Below are positions 34,801 to 46,126 of a stretch of DNA of 64,000 nt, piece by piece; within the stretch, counting starts at the first letter, position 1, and each line of letters begins with the position of its first letter. The notes beneath the pieces were generated by a model. That model saw nothing but the letters and a program-made list of their open reading frames with translations, searched no databases and had not been told where the DNA came from. Position numbers and translations under genes: made by a program. The stretch lies in NCBI GenBank assembly GCA_964016875.1, contig OZ024736.1, forward strand, positions 42,502,707-42,566,706, read 5' to 3'. The stretch is from Fallopia convolvulus. Lineage: Eukaryota > Streptophyta > Magnoliopsida > Caryophyllales > Polygonaceae.

Positions 34801-36955
34801 AGAATGGGCTTGTACTGTAATGAATGATGCCCTGTTCGAGCATTGATTTAACCTGTCTCTCGATCTCTGATTTCTGAAAGTATGGATCTCTGTATGGTCT
34901 GACGTTAACAGGTTTAGATCCCGGTTGCAAATGAATATGATGGTCCCACGGACGCGACGGAGGAAGGCCAGTCGGAACCTGAAAGACCACGTGTCGATTG
35001 TCGAGCACCGCGCGGATCTCTGGTCGAATATCCGGTGGCCAATCCGAGGAGGCGGGCGAATCAGTCGGCGCCAGGCGCATGATTTCAAAGCAATCCAAAA
35101 TACGATCCGCAGCACAAAGAGAATGAAGTTCTGACATTGAGATCGGTTTCAGTGGTTGCCCGTCGCCTTTCAGAAATACTGAATTGTCGTTCCATATGAA
35201 CTGCATAGTGAGTTTAGCATAATCATGGGACACAGTGCCCAGAGTTTGTAACCATTGGACACCAAGGACTACTTGCGGTCCGTTAACGGCGAGTACGAAT
35301 AAATCAATGGAAAAAACATGGCCCTGTAGAATCAGACTAGTTGCCGGACACTGATGCGAGCATAATAAGTAAGCTCTGTTGCCAACAAAAACCCGAAAAG
35401 GTGATATTTTAAGCAGAGGCAATTTTAATTTCTCAGCTAGATCAGGGTGAATAAAATTGTGGGTACTACCTCCATCAATCAGAACCTGAATTTGTGCATC
35501 ATTAATCGAGCCGGAAAGGCGCATGGAACGCGGATTTGGTAGTCCCTCCATAGAATTTAGACTAGAGATATCGCCCTGAACGGCCAGTTCGTCCGTATTC
35601 CCGTCGTCCTCGTCGTCTTCACTATCATCATAGCTTAGTAATGCCAAGAACCGAGGTGTGCAGCGATGTCCCCGAATGAACCTCTCATCACAATTCCAAC
35701 ATAAGCCTTTTTTAGTACGTTCATCACGTTCAACTCTAGAAAGACGACGAATTGGAAGAGAAGAGAAATTACCGTTAGAATTTTCCGGTGGCTGCGAGGG
35801 AACGGCCGAGCCGGGGTCCCCGGCGTTGGGTTTCGACGGTGTCGCGCCCTGGCGTGGTGCGTGCGGTGTCCACGGTCGCTTATTAGCAATCCACTGCGAC
35901 ATGGTTTCGGCGTAAGACGCTGCCAACTCACGGGCTAGAGCAAAAGCCTGTGCTAATGATGTCGGATTCCGCAGATTCAACTCCCGACGCACAGGTTGTT
36001 TCAGTCCGGCCTTGAAGAGAGAAATCAACGTTGTTTCAGGGACGTCGGTAACTTTATTCAGTAAGGCTTCGAATTCGGTTTGATAGTCGATAACCGATGA
36101 TTTATGTTTCAGATTGGCGAGAAGCCCTGTGTAATCTTCATAATAGGTGGAGTCGAAGCGCTGCTGAACAGAAAGCAGAAAGGTTGCCCAAGTTTCGCCG
36201 ATATTGTTCCGACGTTGATAACGGTACCAATCTGAAGCTGGGTGATCAATCAACATGCCAACTAACCGCAAATGGTCGTGCTCTGCAATTCTGAAGTAAT
36301 CAAAATACGCTTGGACTTTGAAAATCCAGCCATTCGGATCCGTTCCATTAAAGCGAGGGGGGTCAACCCTAATCTTGGGCCCGAAGTCAGCGGCTGGTGG
36401 AGCGCGAGCCCCATCGTGTTGAGCGTGCGGTGGGGGATGCCGAAAAGGATCGGGGTCGGGCGGGGGCACGGTAGTATAGGGCAGAACGTGCGAAGGCCCG
36501 GCGCCGTACGGACTTGGTTGCGAACTGTGGCCAACGCCATAATTGGCGAAGCGCTGGCCGAGCGGGGCGATTGACGTCCAATCAGCGAGGGACGAGACGC
36601 CAGTGCCGGGAACGAGTGGTTGAGGCGACCACCCTGCGGTCATGTGTGCGGTTCCGGCCGAGTTTGTGAACGGGGGAGTCCAACCGAGCGAAGCCGTCGC
36701 GTGGCTAGGGTTTGGCGGTATCGGGCCGGCCGAGAGACCGACCCTGGCGAGCGGATCAGGGGTGATGGAGGCTGCGGCCGAACTAGGGTTCGCCAGCGTG
36801 TTGACTCGATCACGCAGATTTTCGTGCGACGACTTATGCAGATCCAAATCACAACGCAGCGTTTCAACTGTATCGGTTAATTGCATGATCAAAGTACGGA
36901 GATCGGGATAATCTCCGGTAGTGGCGGACGTATCGTCGATCGCGGATTTCAACAT
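31738..36955 (-). pseudogene. Gypsy gag-pol polyprotein, interrupted
   Basis: The likely gag start is the ATG at 36,955 (MLKSAIDDTSATTGDYPDL), although the frame is open to 37,105. Domains in order: retrotransposon gag (NGWIFKVQAYFDYFRIAEHD), zinc knuckle CWNCDERFIRGHRC, aspartic protease (VLIDGGSTHNFIHPDLAEKL), reverse transcriptase (KLDLRSGYHQIRM, MPFGLTNAPSTFQ, FFDDILIYS with the catalytic DD) and the start of RNase H (FVVETDAYDEGVGAV). The frame is cut at 33,984 by the solo LTR and resumes at 32,302 (AVLLQDERPLSFFSKKLG). About 110 bases later, after QYLLGRE, it jumps by a deletion and frame change to the polyprotein's C-terminus (LPATARIHNVFHVSLLRPF and a chromodomain-like WLIEWSDGALVAVTWEPVEL). 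Integrase is missing, so the copy cannot move by itself. Confidence 0.9.
32303..33983 (+). mobile_element. Solo LTR (about 1.68 kb) nested in the Gypsy element
   Basis: The unit begins tgtaacaccccgac, ends cgaggttttaca, and is flanked by the 5-bp duplication acggc at 32,298-32,302 and 33,984-33,988. Removing it rejoins the host polyprotein at GAV|LLQDE in frame. Its TG...CA ends, 5-bp duplication and lack of coding domains identify a solo LTR left by LTR-LTR recombination. The motif 'attacatactacccctctta' near the 3' end resembles the region often seen in large plant Gypsy LTRs of the Tekay type; that lineage call is from memory and tentative. ORFs inside it (for example 33,380-33,688) show no domain. 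Confidence 0.85.
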
Positions 36956-36979
36956 GATGTTCGTGATGAAAGCACCAGA

Positions 36980-37412
36980 TGATACGGACCCGGTGTGGAT
37001 CAACGTATCGAACTCTTGTTGGTCAAGGGGGTTGAGCCTAACCCGATGTGGATTCCGACTCGGGATAATCGTGGTTGGTTGCCACGGAAAGCAAAGAGCA
37101 AACAAAGCAAATTAGGGCAAACTATTTCTTGGATAAATTATGAAGATGACACCAAGAGTATTTATACCTAAGCCCTAACGGTTCAAAAAAAGCGTCCCGG
37201 GAAAGAACCGTAAAGAAAACCCGAGAAGAGAGCAAAGCTCTAGTTTATAAAAATTACATAAATTGAATATTATGCTGAAATATATAAATAACTAAATAAC
37301 TATTCTAAAACTATAAATTACTAACGTAAAATCATATAAAAACTAGTCTTCATATCGCTTTGGGCGACGACGAACTCGGGATGGCCTTGCACTTGTTAAT
37401 TCTCCCGTATCA
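36980..37412 (-). repeat. 5' LTR of the Gypsy element
   Basis: A 433-bp copy of the LTR at 31,378-31,807, about 99 percent identical by eye. It carries the same TATA-like motif (about 37,157-37,168). An open frame in its 3' part continues without stop through the primer-binding site into gag. Confidence 0.9.
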
Positions 37413-38403
37413 AATATGGTCACCTAGTTACATGAATATTACTAGCTAATGTAGTGAATATGACCACTCATTTTATATGACTATCAGTGAATACGACCAC
37501 CTAGTTACATGGATATCACTGGCTAATACGATGAATACGATCACCCAAGTTACACTTCCCTTTCATCTCAAAGCAACGACTTTGGCTTCCGTCGATACCC
37601 CTTACAAAAGCAAACAAAATTTGTTAATAATCAGTCTTCTATGAAAACAACCATTAACCACTGAATATCATTATGCTTTTTTATTTAACATCCTCGCTCG
37701 CATTCAAATCAAAACAAAGGAATTATTGTGCTTGATTTCATTAACCAGATCCATATACTATAAATCAAACCCTAAAAAATTGTTCTTATTTTTTACGTTT
37801 TAAAAGAACGTAAAAATCAAACCCTAAAATACTGAGAAAAATCGATTCGTGTATAACTATAGTACTAAGAAGCGTTAAAATACCTATAAGCGGACTGATT
37901 TCTTCAATAGAGACGAAGATTTGCAGGATTTGGTTGCGGAAAATACATACAAGTGGACTGATTTCTTCAATTGAGGAGAACTGCATGATTTGATTTTTAT
38001 GCATCACAAATAAAATCGGAACAAAATTGTTGGTTGAGAACGCTAATCAGGATTTATGTTTAACGCTAGATTAATGAAATATATAGTTTGGAGAGATGAG
38101 AAGAAGAAATAAACGTTATTATGATTTATCTTCAATGGAAAGAGAAGGAGAATAAATATTGTTGGCTTTTTGAAAAGAGAATAATTGTTTATCTAGTTTA
38201 GAAAAAAAAAAAGATTTATGAGAGAGATTGATATATCTGATATGAAATCTCTTAGGAGCAGTCTGGTGATACGTATCTATCATACAATAGTGCATCCATT
38301 TTTAATTAATCTAAAGCGTTAATTTTTTTGATCTAATGGCCCAAAATTACACTCACTTTCTACTATAACTAGCTTTTTACCAGATCCTTATACTATAACT
38401 AAT

Positions 38404-39726
38404 TATATATATAACATAATCATGATTAACATGACCATTACAATCACATCCTATGTATATTAACCGGATTAACAACTATAAAACAAATTAACCTCTAATG
38501 AATTGAGTGATTGTCTGCTTTAAGTAGTCTAAGGGGTGTTGGACATAAGTCTTCAATCACCTCTTGATAATATTGTATTATATGTGGGTCATGACTCCAC
38601 TCTTACTCCGATGGCTTAAGTCTTAAACAATGTCGAAACCATAAGTTCGTCTAAAGTCTTAAGTAATGCCGGCCACATGAAAAAGAAAAGTCGGCAAAAG
38701 TCACTTGCTATGCTGCATTACAAATCACGAATTAGGTTAAAGTCTCTTGTTATGCCTTATTCAATTCACTAATTAAAGTATTATGTATATAATATTTGAA
38801 CTAATCAAGTTCCCAGCCTACCTTGCGAGTAAACCACATTTATGTGTTGTTCTACCTCTAAAGAAATCTCATATTACTTTTCTACTCAATGATAATGCCA
38901 ATCTATATTTCAATAGAACTCCATCCTTATGCTGACCTATCTCCAAAGAAATTTTGTATTTGTTTTCCCTTAGGCAAGAGTATTGATATGCTTCCTAGTA
39001 AAATCACATTCTTGTAACATCATACCTATCTTGGAATTTCATAGCCGTCTCTTTGTTGATGGAAGTACTAACGGTTATATTATCGACCAACCACCATCAT
39101 TGGGAGATCGATGCTAACATGTTTATTTAGTATCATAACAACCATTCACTTGCTAGTCTTTCATTAGACTAACTCGTCCACCCTCTTTTCTTTTTCCCTT
39201 GCATGTTCGGCCATCAGGATGCAAATGCATGTTTCTTAAGGATCGAGAATTCAAAGATAGACACATTAAAGGACATATCGAGGAAGGATTCATTCAACCT
39301 CTAAGTGAAGTATTAAGAGGTAATATGTGGCTGAAGGTGTAGTTATCAAGAATTGAAGATCAAGGGAAGACAAGGTTGAAGGAAGAAAGATTTTTCCCCA
39401 AAGCAAAGCATTTGACAGGTGGTGCACCGACTCTTCCATTTTAAACCAAGGAACTCATCAACATGTGAGTTATCCTTGAATATATATATTCTTGTGTTTT
39501 CAATCTCCTATTATAATATGAGCTTTACTTTCCACGACTACATCTTATGTACCAGAAAAACTATTGTAATGAACTACGGTTCCTTTTAATGAATAAAACT
39601 TCTGTTTTTAATTCATTTTTCTTTAAGTATTATTTTAAATTCTTAGGTGGTTCTGTGTGAGTTAATCCGAGATCACTAGTGGTAATATTCCTTAGGATCA
39701 AAATATAGGTTCTACAAGATATTCTT
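38404..39726. other. Spacer, no gene seen
   Basis: AT-rich DNA with no motif that I recognise. The stretch 39,220-39,460 is richer in purines and may be an old retroelement piece, but no protein similarity was seen in any frame. Confidence 0.25.
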
Positions 39727-40690
39727 GATGTTATGAGATGGTTTTACACTCATGATGGTAGGTTGTCTGTCAAGTCTAACTATAAAGTTGTCTTAGATGC
39801 TTTTTCTTCGAGTCAATGTTCTAGTCTTGGCATGACTTTTGTTGCCTCTTGGAAAAATGTTTGCAAACTTAATATTATTCTAAAAGTTAAGAATTTCATT
39901 GGAGATCTCTTAAAGGTTCTCTCCTTGTCTTCATTTTCTTAAAAAGAGGAAAGTAATTCATGTTAATATATGCTCTCTTTGCTTGGGGAATTCTTAATCT
40001 GCATCACATGTATTCAAAAATTATAGTTGTGCTAAAGATTATTGACTTTAGGTTCCTCAACTTCAATCGCTCGTTGCTCTTAATCCTATGTCCTTTTCTG
40101 ATTGGTGGTGTTCAATCACTGATATCTTGTCTTCCTTGAATTTGGAGTTTGAGATGTATCTATCTGGGCTTTATGGAATTCTAGAAATGCTCGGGTTTTT
40201 GAAGGAGTTTTGTAGGGTCCAACTCAATTGCTCCGTTTTGTTTCCTCTAAGCTACTGGATTCTCCTTCTTCATAATGCCTCTCAAGCCTCTCTTACTCTT
40301 CGAAACTCTTCTATTAAGCATTGTGATGTTTAGCTGTTGTGTAATGCAATTTCATGATGGTAGGGGTGCTTTTGGTTTTGTACTTTTAAGGTTTAATGAC
40401 TCTTTGATTATTCTAGGAAATAAGCCTTCAAAACTTAGTATTTTAATAAAGATTTTAGAGGCTAAGGCAATTATATGGAGTTTGCAAACAACTTTTGAGT
40501 ATGGTTTTGATCATTTTTAGGATTGATTTGATTGTAAGTCTGTTGTTGATGCTTCCTCGTCCTCTCTCTCCCCTCATTCTTTTTCTGATATGTTTGTCGG
40601 TATTATTCAATTAAAGATATTAGGTTTTCGATCTTATAAACTTTAGTTTTTTTAAAAAGAAATATTTTAGCTCATTTTGTTGCTTATCTA
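39727..40690 (+). pseudogene. Degenerate LINE 3' remnant (zinc-binding region and RNase H)
   Basis: At 39,733-39,900 the frame reads RWFYTHDGRLSVKSNYKVV and then SWKNVCKLNIILKVKNF, the 'W....G.FSVKS.Y ... W..VW.L...KVK.F' pattern of the LINE zf-RVT region. Further on, at about 40,355-40,520, HDGRGAFGFVLLRFNDSLII and LEAKAIIWSLQTTFEYG match an RNase H domain with the catalytic Glu. Stops and frame changes separate the pieces. It is an old, dead copy, on the opposite strand to the LINEs at 13.8-16.4 kb. Confidence 0.7.
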
Positions 40691-40692
40691 CC

Positions 40693-40990
40693 ATAGTACA
40701 ATAGTAAAGCAAAAACCGATTTTTTTTGTAAAAAATTGAGCCATATGGCAATTTGAATTTTTTTATTTATTTTTTAAAATTGTTTTAAAATACTTTTACT
40801 TTACCCACTATCTAAAAAACCACCATCCACCAACAAATTAATATTTTATAATTTTTTACTAAAGGATATAATTTGATTTTTTTATTTTTAATTGTTTTAA
40901 ATCAATTTCACCTTAGTCACTTTTCCCATTATCTGAAAAACCACCATCCATTTAACAAATTAATATTTTGTAATTCCTTACCAAAAAAGT
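40693..40990. repeat. AT-rich repeat family member, with internal duplication
   Basis: The block 'ttactttacccactatctaa'-'aaaccaccatccaccaacaa' at 40,797-40,840 recurs at 40,915-40,962 with changes. The whole segment (inverse complement) also matches 51,985-52,185: 'gatagtgggaaaatgg', 'gccacgtggctcaaa.ttt', 'ggtttttgctt.atatttgt' and 'actagggtag'. It looks like a dispersed MITE-type repeat. Ends were not defined. Confidence 0.5.
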
Positions 40991-41110
40991 GTAATTGAAA
41001 CAAGAAATTAAGAATAAGTTAGTATTTTTATAAAATTATTTAAATTAGACACGTACAAGATCTAAGAATAACACTAGTTTTGGATTATTTAGCAAAAGAT
41101 GTTTTGCTTT

Positions 41111-42205
41111 AGGGTGCGTTTAGCAAGTGATTATTTATGTGCTTATAAGCACTCTGTTGCTTATTTGCAGAAATAAGACTCGGGAGAGGTGTTTGGCAAA
41201 TTTGCTTATCAAAAATAAGCAAACTTATCTCAAATGGTTATAAGTTGAAAAAATAATCAACACCCCAATGCTTATCAGATATAAGCAAACTTACCCCCAA
41301 AAGTATAAGCACATGGGCCACACTAACTTTAATTTTTATTACCCCTCATACGGCATACCCATCAGATATCCATATCCATTTTTCTTATTTCTCTTCTTTT
41401 TCTCCATAGAACCTCCTCCATTAATTTCTCCATAGCCAAAAGCTTCATTGACGTCGGTGGTCGACGGTGAAGGAGCTGGTGGCGGAGAGCTTCATTTTTT
41501 TTCTACCCCTAATATAGAGAATCCATATTGATAGTTTTCTAGATCTAGACGCCATTGAAGGAGAACCAAAGAGAGAATTTGGACGACGGACTCAGGAGAA
41601 TGAATTCTTCACCTTTGGCACCGACTCTTCTTTGTCTCGTCAAAGTCTACAAATTGGTATCATAAGCAGGCCCAAGTTCATTCAACTGATAATCAACCAA
41701 GTAAGGTGAATCAGAGAGAGAATCCAGATGGAACGACGGACTTGGGAGAAAGAACACCGTCGACAAAGCAAATCTAGACGGAACGACGACGACAAACTCG
41801 AGGGAAAGAATCAGGATGGACGGCAGAATTGGGAGAAAGAATCAACACGGACGACGAACTCGGGAGAAAGAAATTCTTCACCGCCGGTGCCTGCCTTCTC
41901 TGCCTCGTCAATTCAACTGATAAACATGCCTAGGAAGGAGAAGAACCAGAGAGAGAATCCGAACGTAACATGGCTCGGGAGAATGAATTTTACCTACCCA
42001 AGTTCTTTCATACAGGCCCAAGTTCATAAAAAATTGAATTTTGTTATATATTTTTTAACAATAATTTTAATATTTCCTTAATTACCTTTTAAAAATCAGC
42101 AAACCCTCCAACCGAACAACACTTGCTTATTTTAGAAACAAGTTTATAAGCATCGGAGCTTATCAGCACCATCGACTTTTCAGTAACTTAGCAAACACTG
42201 CCTTA
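41111..42205. mobile_element. hAT-like non-autonomous element with internal minisatellite
   Basis: The left end agggtgcgtttagcaagtga and the inverted right end aggcagtgtttgctaagtta form an imperfect terminal repeat, followed in both by 'gcttataagc / aagcaaac' words. This is the style of plant hAT MITEs. No target duplication was found. Inside, 41,560-41,990 holds several diverged copies of a unit like 'agagagaatc..gacggaacgacggactcgggagaaagaa', plus two copies of a 'cttcacc..tggcacc.actcttctttg.ctcgtcaa' block. The open frame at 41,728-42,081 is just this repeat. Confidence 0.5.
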
Positions 42206-42280
42206 GTCATGTTTTACATATGCGAGTTGTGTGTTGGCAATGGCATCCTTTAATTATCTGATTTCTTGATACTTTTCAAA

Positions 42281-42546
42281 GAGTTTGGTTCAAATGAAAC
42301 AAACTCTTATCCTAAAACGAATGCACTTTTCATAGTTGGTAATGCACTTTTCATATAAAAGTGCATTGAAAAATACAAAAAGTGCACTAAAAAAATTTGA
42401 AAAGTGCACTAAAAAGTACGAAAAGTACAAATGCGAAAAAGTGCACTCTGAAGTATGAAAAATGCACTACTAACTACAAAAAGTGCATTCGTTTTAGGAT
42501 AAGAGTTCGTTTTAGGATAAGAGTTTGTTTCATTTGAACTAAACTC
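42281..42546. mobile_element. MULE-like MITE with near-palindromic arms
   Basis: A perfect 10-bp duplication, acttttcaaa, lies at 42,271-42,280 and 42,547-42,556. The arms begin gagtttggttcaaatgaaac and continue 'aaactcttatcctaaaacga', and the two arms are almost perfectly inverted for 50 bases. In the right arm an 18-base segment (cgttttaggataagagtt) is duplicated. The centre is an array of 'aaaagtgcact' words. The element is 266 bp and non-coding. Confidence 0.85.
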
Positions 42547-42829
42547 ACTTTTCAAATTTTGGAGCTTTTTATATAAAAATTAAAAAAAAAGTGTTATGTG
42601 TTTTAAAACTTTCACTACACATCGTATATTGCGATTCTGCTGAATGTTTGGCTGAGCCTCTTGTGAGGGGGTCGACTAGCACTCGTCTCGGTCGATCTAA
42701 ACCCTAATTTCGATTCCGTCGCACTTTTTGGTTCTCGTCCACCGCTGCTTCACACATCTCTCTTGCCGTCTTGCACCTTTCTCTGTTTTGTGCTTGTATT
42801 GGATTAGGGTTTCATAGATTCGTCCAACC

Positions 42830-45800
42830 ATGGCCAACCGTACGGACCCCACAGCGAGGAGCATAAGGGGAACGAATCCTCAAAACCTGGTTGAGAAGAT
42901 CGTCAGGGCCAAGATTTACCAGAATACGTACTGGAAGGAGCAGTGCTTCGGTCTCACTGCCGAGACACTCGTTGACAAGGCCATGGAGCTCGACCACATT
43001 GGCGGCACCTTTGGCGGCAACCGTAAGCCGACTCCTTTTCTGTGCCTCGTCGAGAAGATGCTTCAGATTCAGCCTGAGAAAGATATCGTTGTTGAGTTTA
43101 TAAAAAACGAGGACTACAAGTAAGTTAATCGCTCTCCTCTTTCCCTCGTTCCGTTCCCCGTGCGCTGGTTGTTCTCGTTTTCTAGGTTCGAAATTGAGGT
43201 ATCTGATGGTTAGTTTGTGGTATATACGTATTCATCTGAAGTTGGATTGGAAATAGGAAGAAGGAAATTACAATGTAATGGGGGCTCTGACAATTATTCT
43301 TTGTATTCAGTGTGTATGCTTCATTTTAATGTGTTCGATGTAATGCAATTTGAAGAATCTTGCTTTTCCTCTCGGATAATAGAATAGAAGTCAAAAGAGA
43401 GTATATCTTGTTTGCTTATCATTGAATGGAGATTTCCATCCTTTCTTGATCGAAGCTTCTTGATGATTTGAACTTAGCAGTTGTCATGCTTCTTTATCTT
43501 AATGCAGATATGTACGGATTCTTGGTGCATTTTACTTGCGCCTAACTGGAACAGACACTGATGTATACCTGTACTTGGAGCCATTATACAATGACTACAG
43601 GAAGTTGAGGATGAAGAAGCCAGATGGACGTATGTTTCAGTGTAACTTTTTTTATAAAAAAATTGTCTTCTCCGTCAGTTTTATAATGTTTTTCTTTGTA
43701 TCTTTCCAGGGTATGAGCTCACTCATGTCGATGAGTTCATTGATGAACTTTTGACAAAGGATTATTCATGTGACATTGCAATGCCCCGCATCAAGAAAAG
43801 GTAATATCTTCTTGAGATCTATGGTGTCTTCTGTCTAGCCTTCGGTAATGTGTTAGGCAATGGAATTTCGATTGAAATCCTAGGATTGGATTGCCAATTG
43901 TCAGGGATCATTGAGTATCAATTTTAAAAATTAGATTGTGGATTATATATTCATAAGTAATGAATAGTTTTTAATACATTAGAAGTTAATCGCTATAAGA
44001 TGCACTAGAAAGTCACTTATCATCTCCCGTTTACAACCTACTAAATACAATTTACATGCTCACAAACACATGAAATTACATCAAAGTTAAGTATGGAATT
44101 TAAAGTAAAGCTACAAAACCATAGACTTCAAAAGATGTAAAATATCCAATGTATTTTTTTCTTATAGATGTTTGTGTGGTTATTTAATGGTTTTTGCATG
44201 TTGGAACTAGTTTGGGGTGCTTGGTTATGAATAGCCAAAATGGTGTGAACTTGCTAGGGTATAGTGATGCTATCACATTTCTATATGATTTGATTATGAT
44301 CCTAATGCAATTCTATCAATGCATTAACCTATATGTATGACCTGGATGGTTGGATGATTTCTAGGTGTGTAGCTGTGACCTGTCATACCATTGGGTTTTG
44401 AATATAAATAACTGAGATTTTAGCTGTAGTGTTGAGTTGTGAATGTTTGACATTTATCAACTTAACCTTTCAGGTTGTGTCTTCAGCAACTTTTTGCCAA
44501 TGTAAAACCTGCTGTCTTAATTCCTTTAGCTAGCTACGTGATTGTCTTTGTGGTCATGGTTCCTTGAGCAATGAAAATGAAGCTTGACCTTAAAACCTGC
44601 AAAAAGAATAGACTGGCAGCTCAAATGAACAGAACTGGCATTTGGGATTTTCTATTCTGCTAATTAATACTCCGTACTATATTATTAGTCTTTCCGTTGA
44701 TGCAATGCTGTAATGAACAGAACTGCTCTAGCAGCTCAAATGATTTTCAGCTTAACTTAACATATATTAGATCCAGCAATCATATGACGAGAAATTAACC
44801 TGCGGAAAGTAGGTCCATGTGTGATATATCTGTTCTTACAATCTTGACATATACATTAATATAGGTTAATATTGTACTCATTGCGGTTTTGGGTTGCTGA
44901 CAGATTTTATGTACACCATGGAAATAAAATTTTGATAGCATGTCACTTTTACTAATACATATGATCAGAAGCTGCTGTGGCAGGTCTTACTTAGATTTAT
45001 AATTTCTAATCATGCCCTGTTCTGCTATATTTTCATTGCCATAACAGATGGCATCTAGAGTCTAATGGTTCACTAGAGCTTAGAAGAAGTGCTCTTGAAG
45101 ATGATTTTGAGGAGGAAGAAGAAAAAGAAGAGGACGAGATGGATGTTGATCCTGAGGAACATGAAAAGGTTCGATATCTTGCATTCTCTGCTCAACATAA
45201 TATGTTTCATAATCGTGGCTGAATCATTATTATCCTGCTCTTACAGGATCACTATCGTGGCTCCAGTCCCCATAGAGAAAGAGATAGAGATAGAGATAGA
45301 AAACGCGACAGTCACAGATACAGGTTTGGGTTGAACTTATCACTTACCTAATTTTGTGATCTTTGATTTCCTTTTCTTTCTTTATAGTAAGGTGAACATG
45401 CTAGTTGAGTGCTGAATATGACCCTTTTTGCTAGATTGAGTAAAGACAGGGTTTTGAATGTTCAAAATTTTATGATTTAAGAAATTGTTGGGAATACTTA
45501 GTTCTAGTCCTCATGACTGGGAATTCTAGTATCAGTGATCTGAAGATATGCAGTTAGAACTTCATAATGAAATTCATGCAGATATAAATACATCCATTTC
45601 TTGTCCATTTCAAACACACGGCTTGTGATATTCATTCAAGTCTCGGTTTACATTGTCTTCTTTCAGGGACAGGGAGCTGGACGAGCGAGACTATGATAGG
45701 GATCGTAGAAGAGGGAGGGAAAGAGATAGAGACCGAGACTACAGAGACTACGAGAGGGACAGAGATCGTGATAGATACCGAATCAGAGAAAAGGATTATG

Positions 45801-46126
45801 GTCGGGATAGAGAAAGAGAAGGGAGAGAGAGGGATAGGAGGGATAGGGACAGGGACAGAGACAGAGACAGGGAAAGAGAGAGGAGGAGGAGGCGGAGTCT
45901 GTCAAGAAGTCGGAGTAGGAGCCCGAGGAAGAGGCATGCCAGGGGCAGTGCAAGCCCACCACCCAGAAGAGAAGAGGATGCTGAAAATGGCGGTAGGGAA
46001 GAGCCGAAAAAGAAGAAAAAGGAAAAGAAGGAGAAGATGGATGATGGGACGGACCACCCAGATCCCGAGATTGCTGAAGCCAATAGGCTCCGGGCTCAGC
46101 TCGGGTTGAAGCCATTGCGAGTTTGA
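42830..46126 (+). CDS. PRP38: Pre-mRNA-splicing factor PRP38
   Basis: PRP38 is a tri-snRNP-associated protein needed for spliceosome activation in the nucleus. Six exons (42830-43119, 43508-43629, 43710-43800, 45048-45168, 45247-45323, 45667-46126) join in frame to 386 residues. Residues 1-175 form the PRP38 domain: NPQNLVEKIVRAKIYQNTYW, GGTFGGNRKPTPFLCLVEKM, RILGAFYLRLTGTDTDVYLY and HVDEFIDELLTKDYSCDIAM. An acidic block (EDDFEEEEEKEEDEMDVDPE) follows. The tail is Arg/Asp/Glu- and Arg/Ser-rich, ending in ANRLRAQLGLKPLRV. Such RD/RE/RS tails mark spliceosomal proteins. Intron 3 (43801-45047) is the longest at 1.25 kb. The ATG at 42,830 starts the conserved MANRTDP. Other long frames over the last exon are readings of the low-complexity tail. 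Confidence 0.94.

Larger units (their letters stand above)
31378..37412 (-). mobile_element. Ty3/Gypsy chromovirus-type LTR retrotransposon, nearly complete
   Basis: LTRs of 430 and 433 bp (31,378-31,807 and 36,980-37,412) both start TGATACGG and end CGTATCA. A perfect 5-bp duplication, AATAT, flanks the element (31,373-31,377 and 37,413-37,417). By eye the LTRs differ at five substitutions and one 3-base indel, so the insertion is fairly young. The putative primer-binding site follows the 5' LTR at 36,962-36,978 (tggtgctttcatcacg on the minus strand). A purine tract (aacgggggagagaa) precedes the 3' LTR. Gag-pol is interrupted by a 1.7-kb solo LTR and has lost the integrase region, so the copy is defective. 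Confidence 0.92.
30544..38393. mobile_element. TIR DNA element hosting nested retrotransposons
   Basis: A 10-bp direct repeat, tataactaat, lies at 30,534-30,543 and 38,394-38,403. Inside it, the left end (ggttccggtagaaagctaat, then tgatagaaagtgcgtgtgaa) matches the inverted right end (ggatctggtaaaaagctagt, then tatagtagaaagtgagtgta) for about 100 bases. A 9-11 bp duplication with long TIRs is the Mutator-like pattern. Without the inner 6-kb retrotransposon the element is about 1.8 kb. It has no recognisable transposase. Its interior is rich in 'gaatat' words (30,920-31,377 and 37,418-37,560). Confidence 0.7.

Noticed and set aside
45693..46109. Several long open frames on both strands over the last PRP38 exon
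   Set aside because: They are shadows of the low-complexity Arg/Asp/Glu/Ser tail; only the PRP38 frame links to the conserved domain by splicing.
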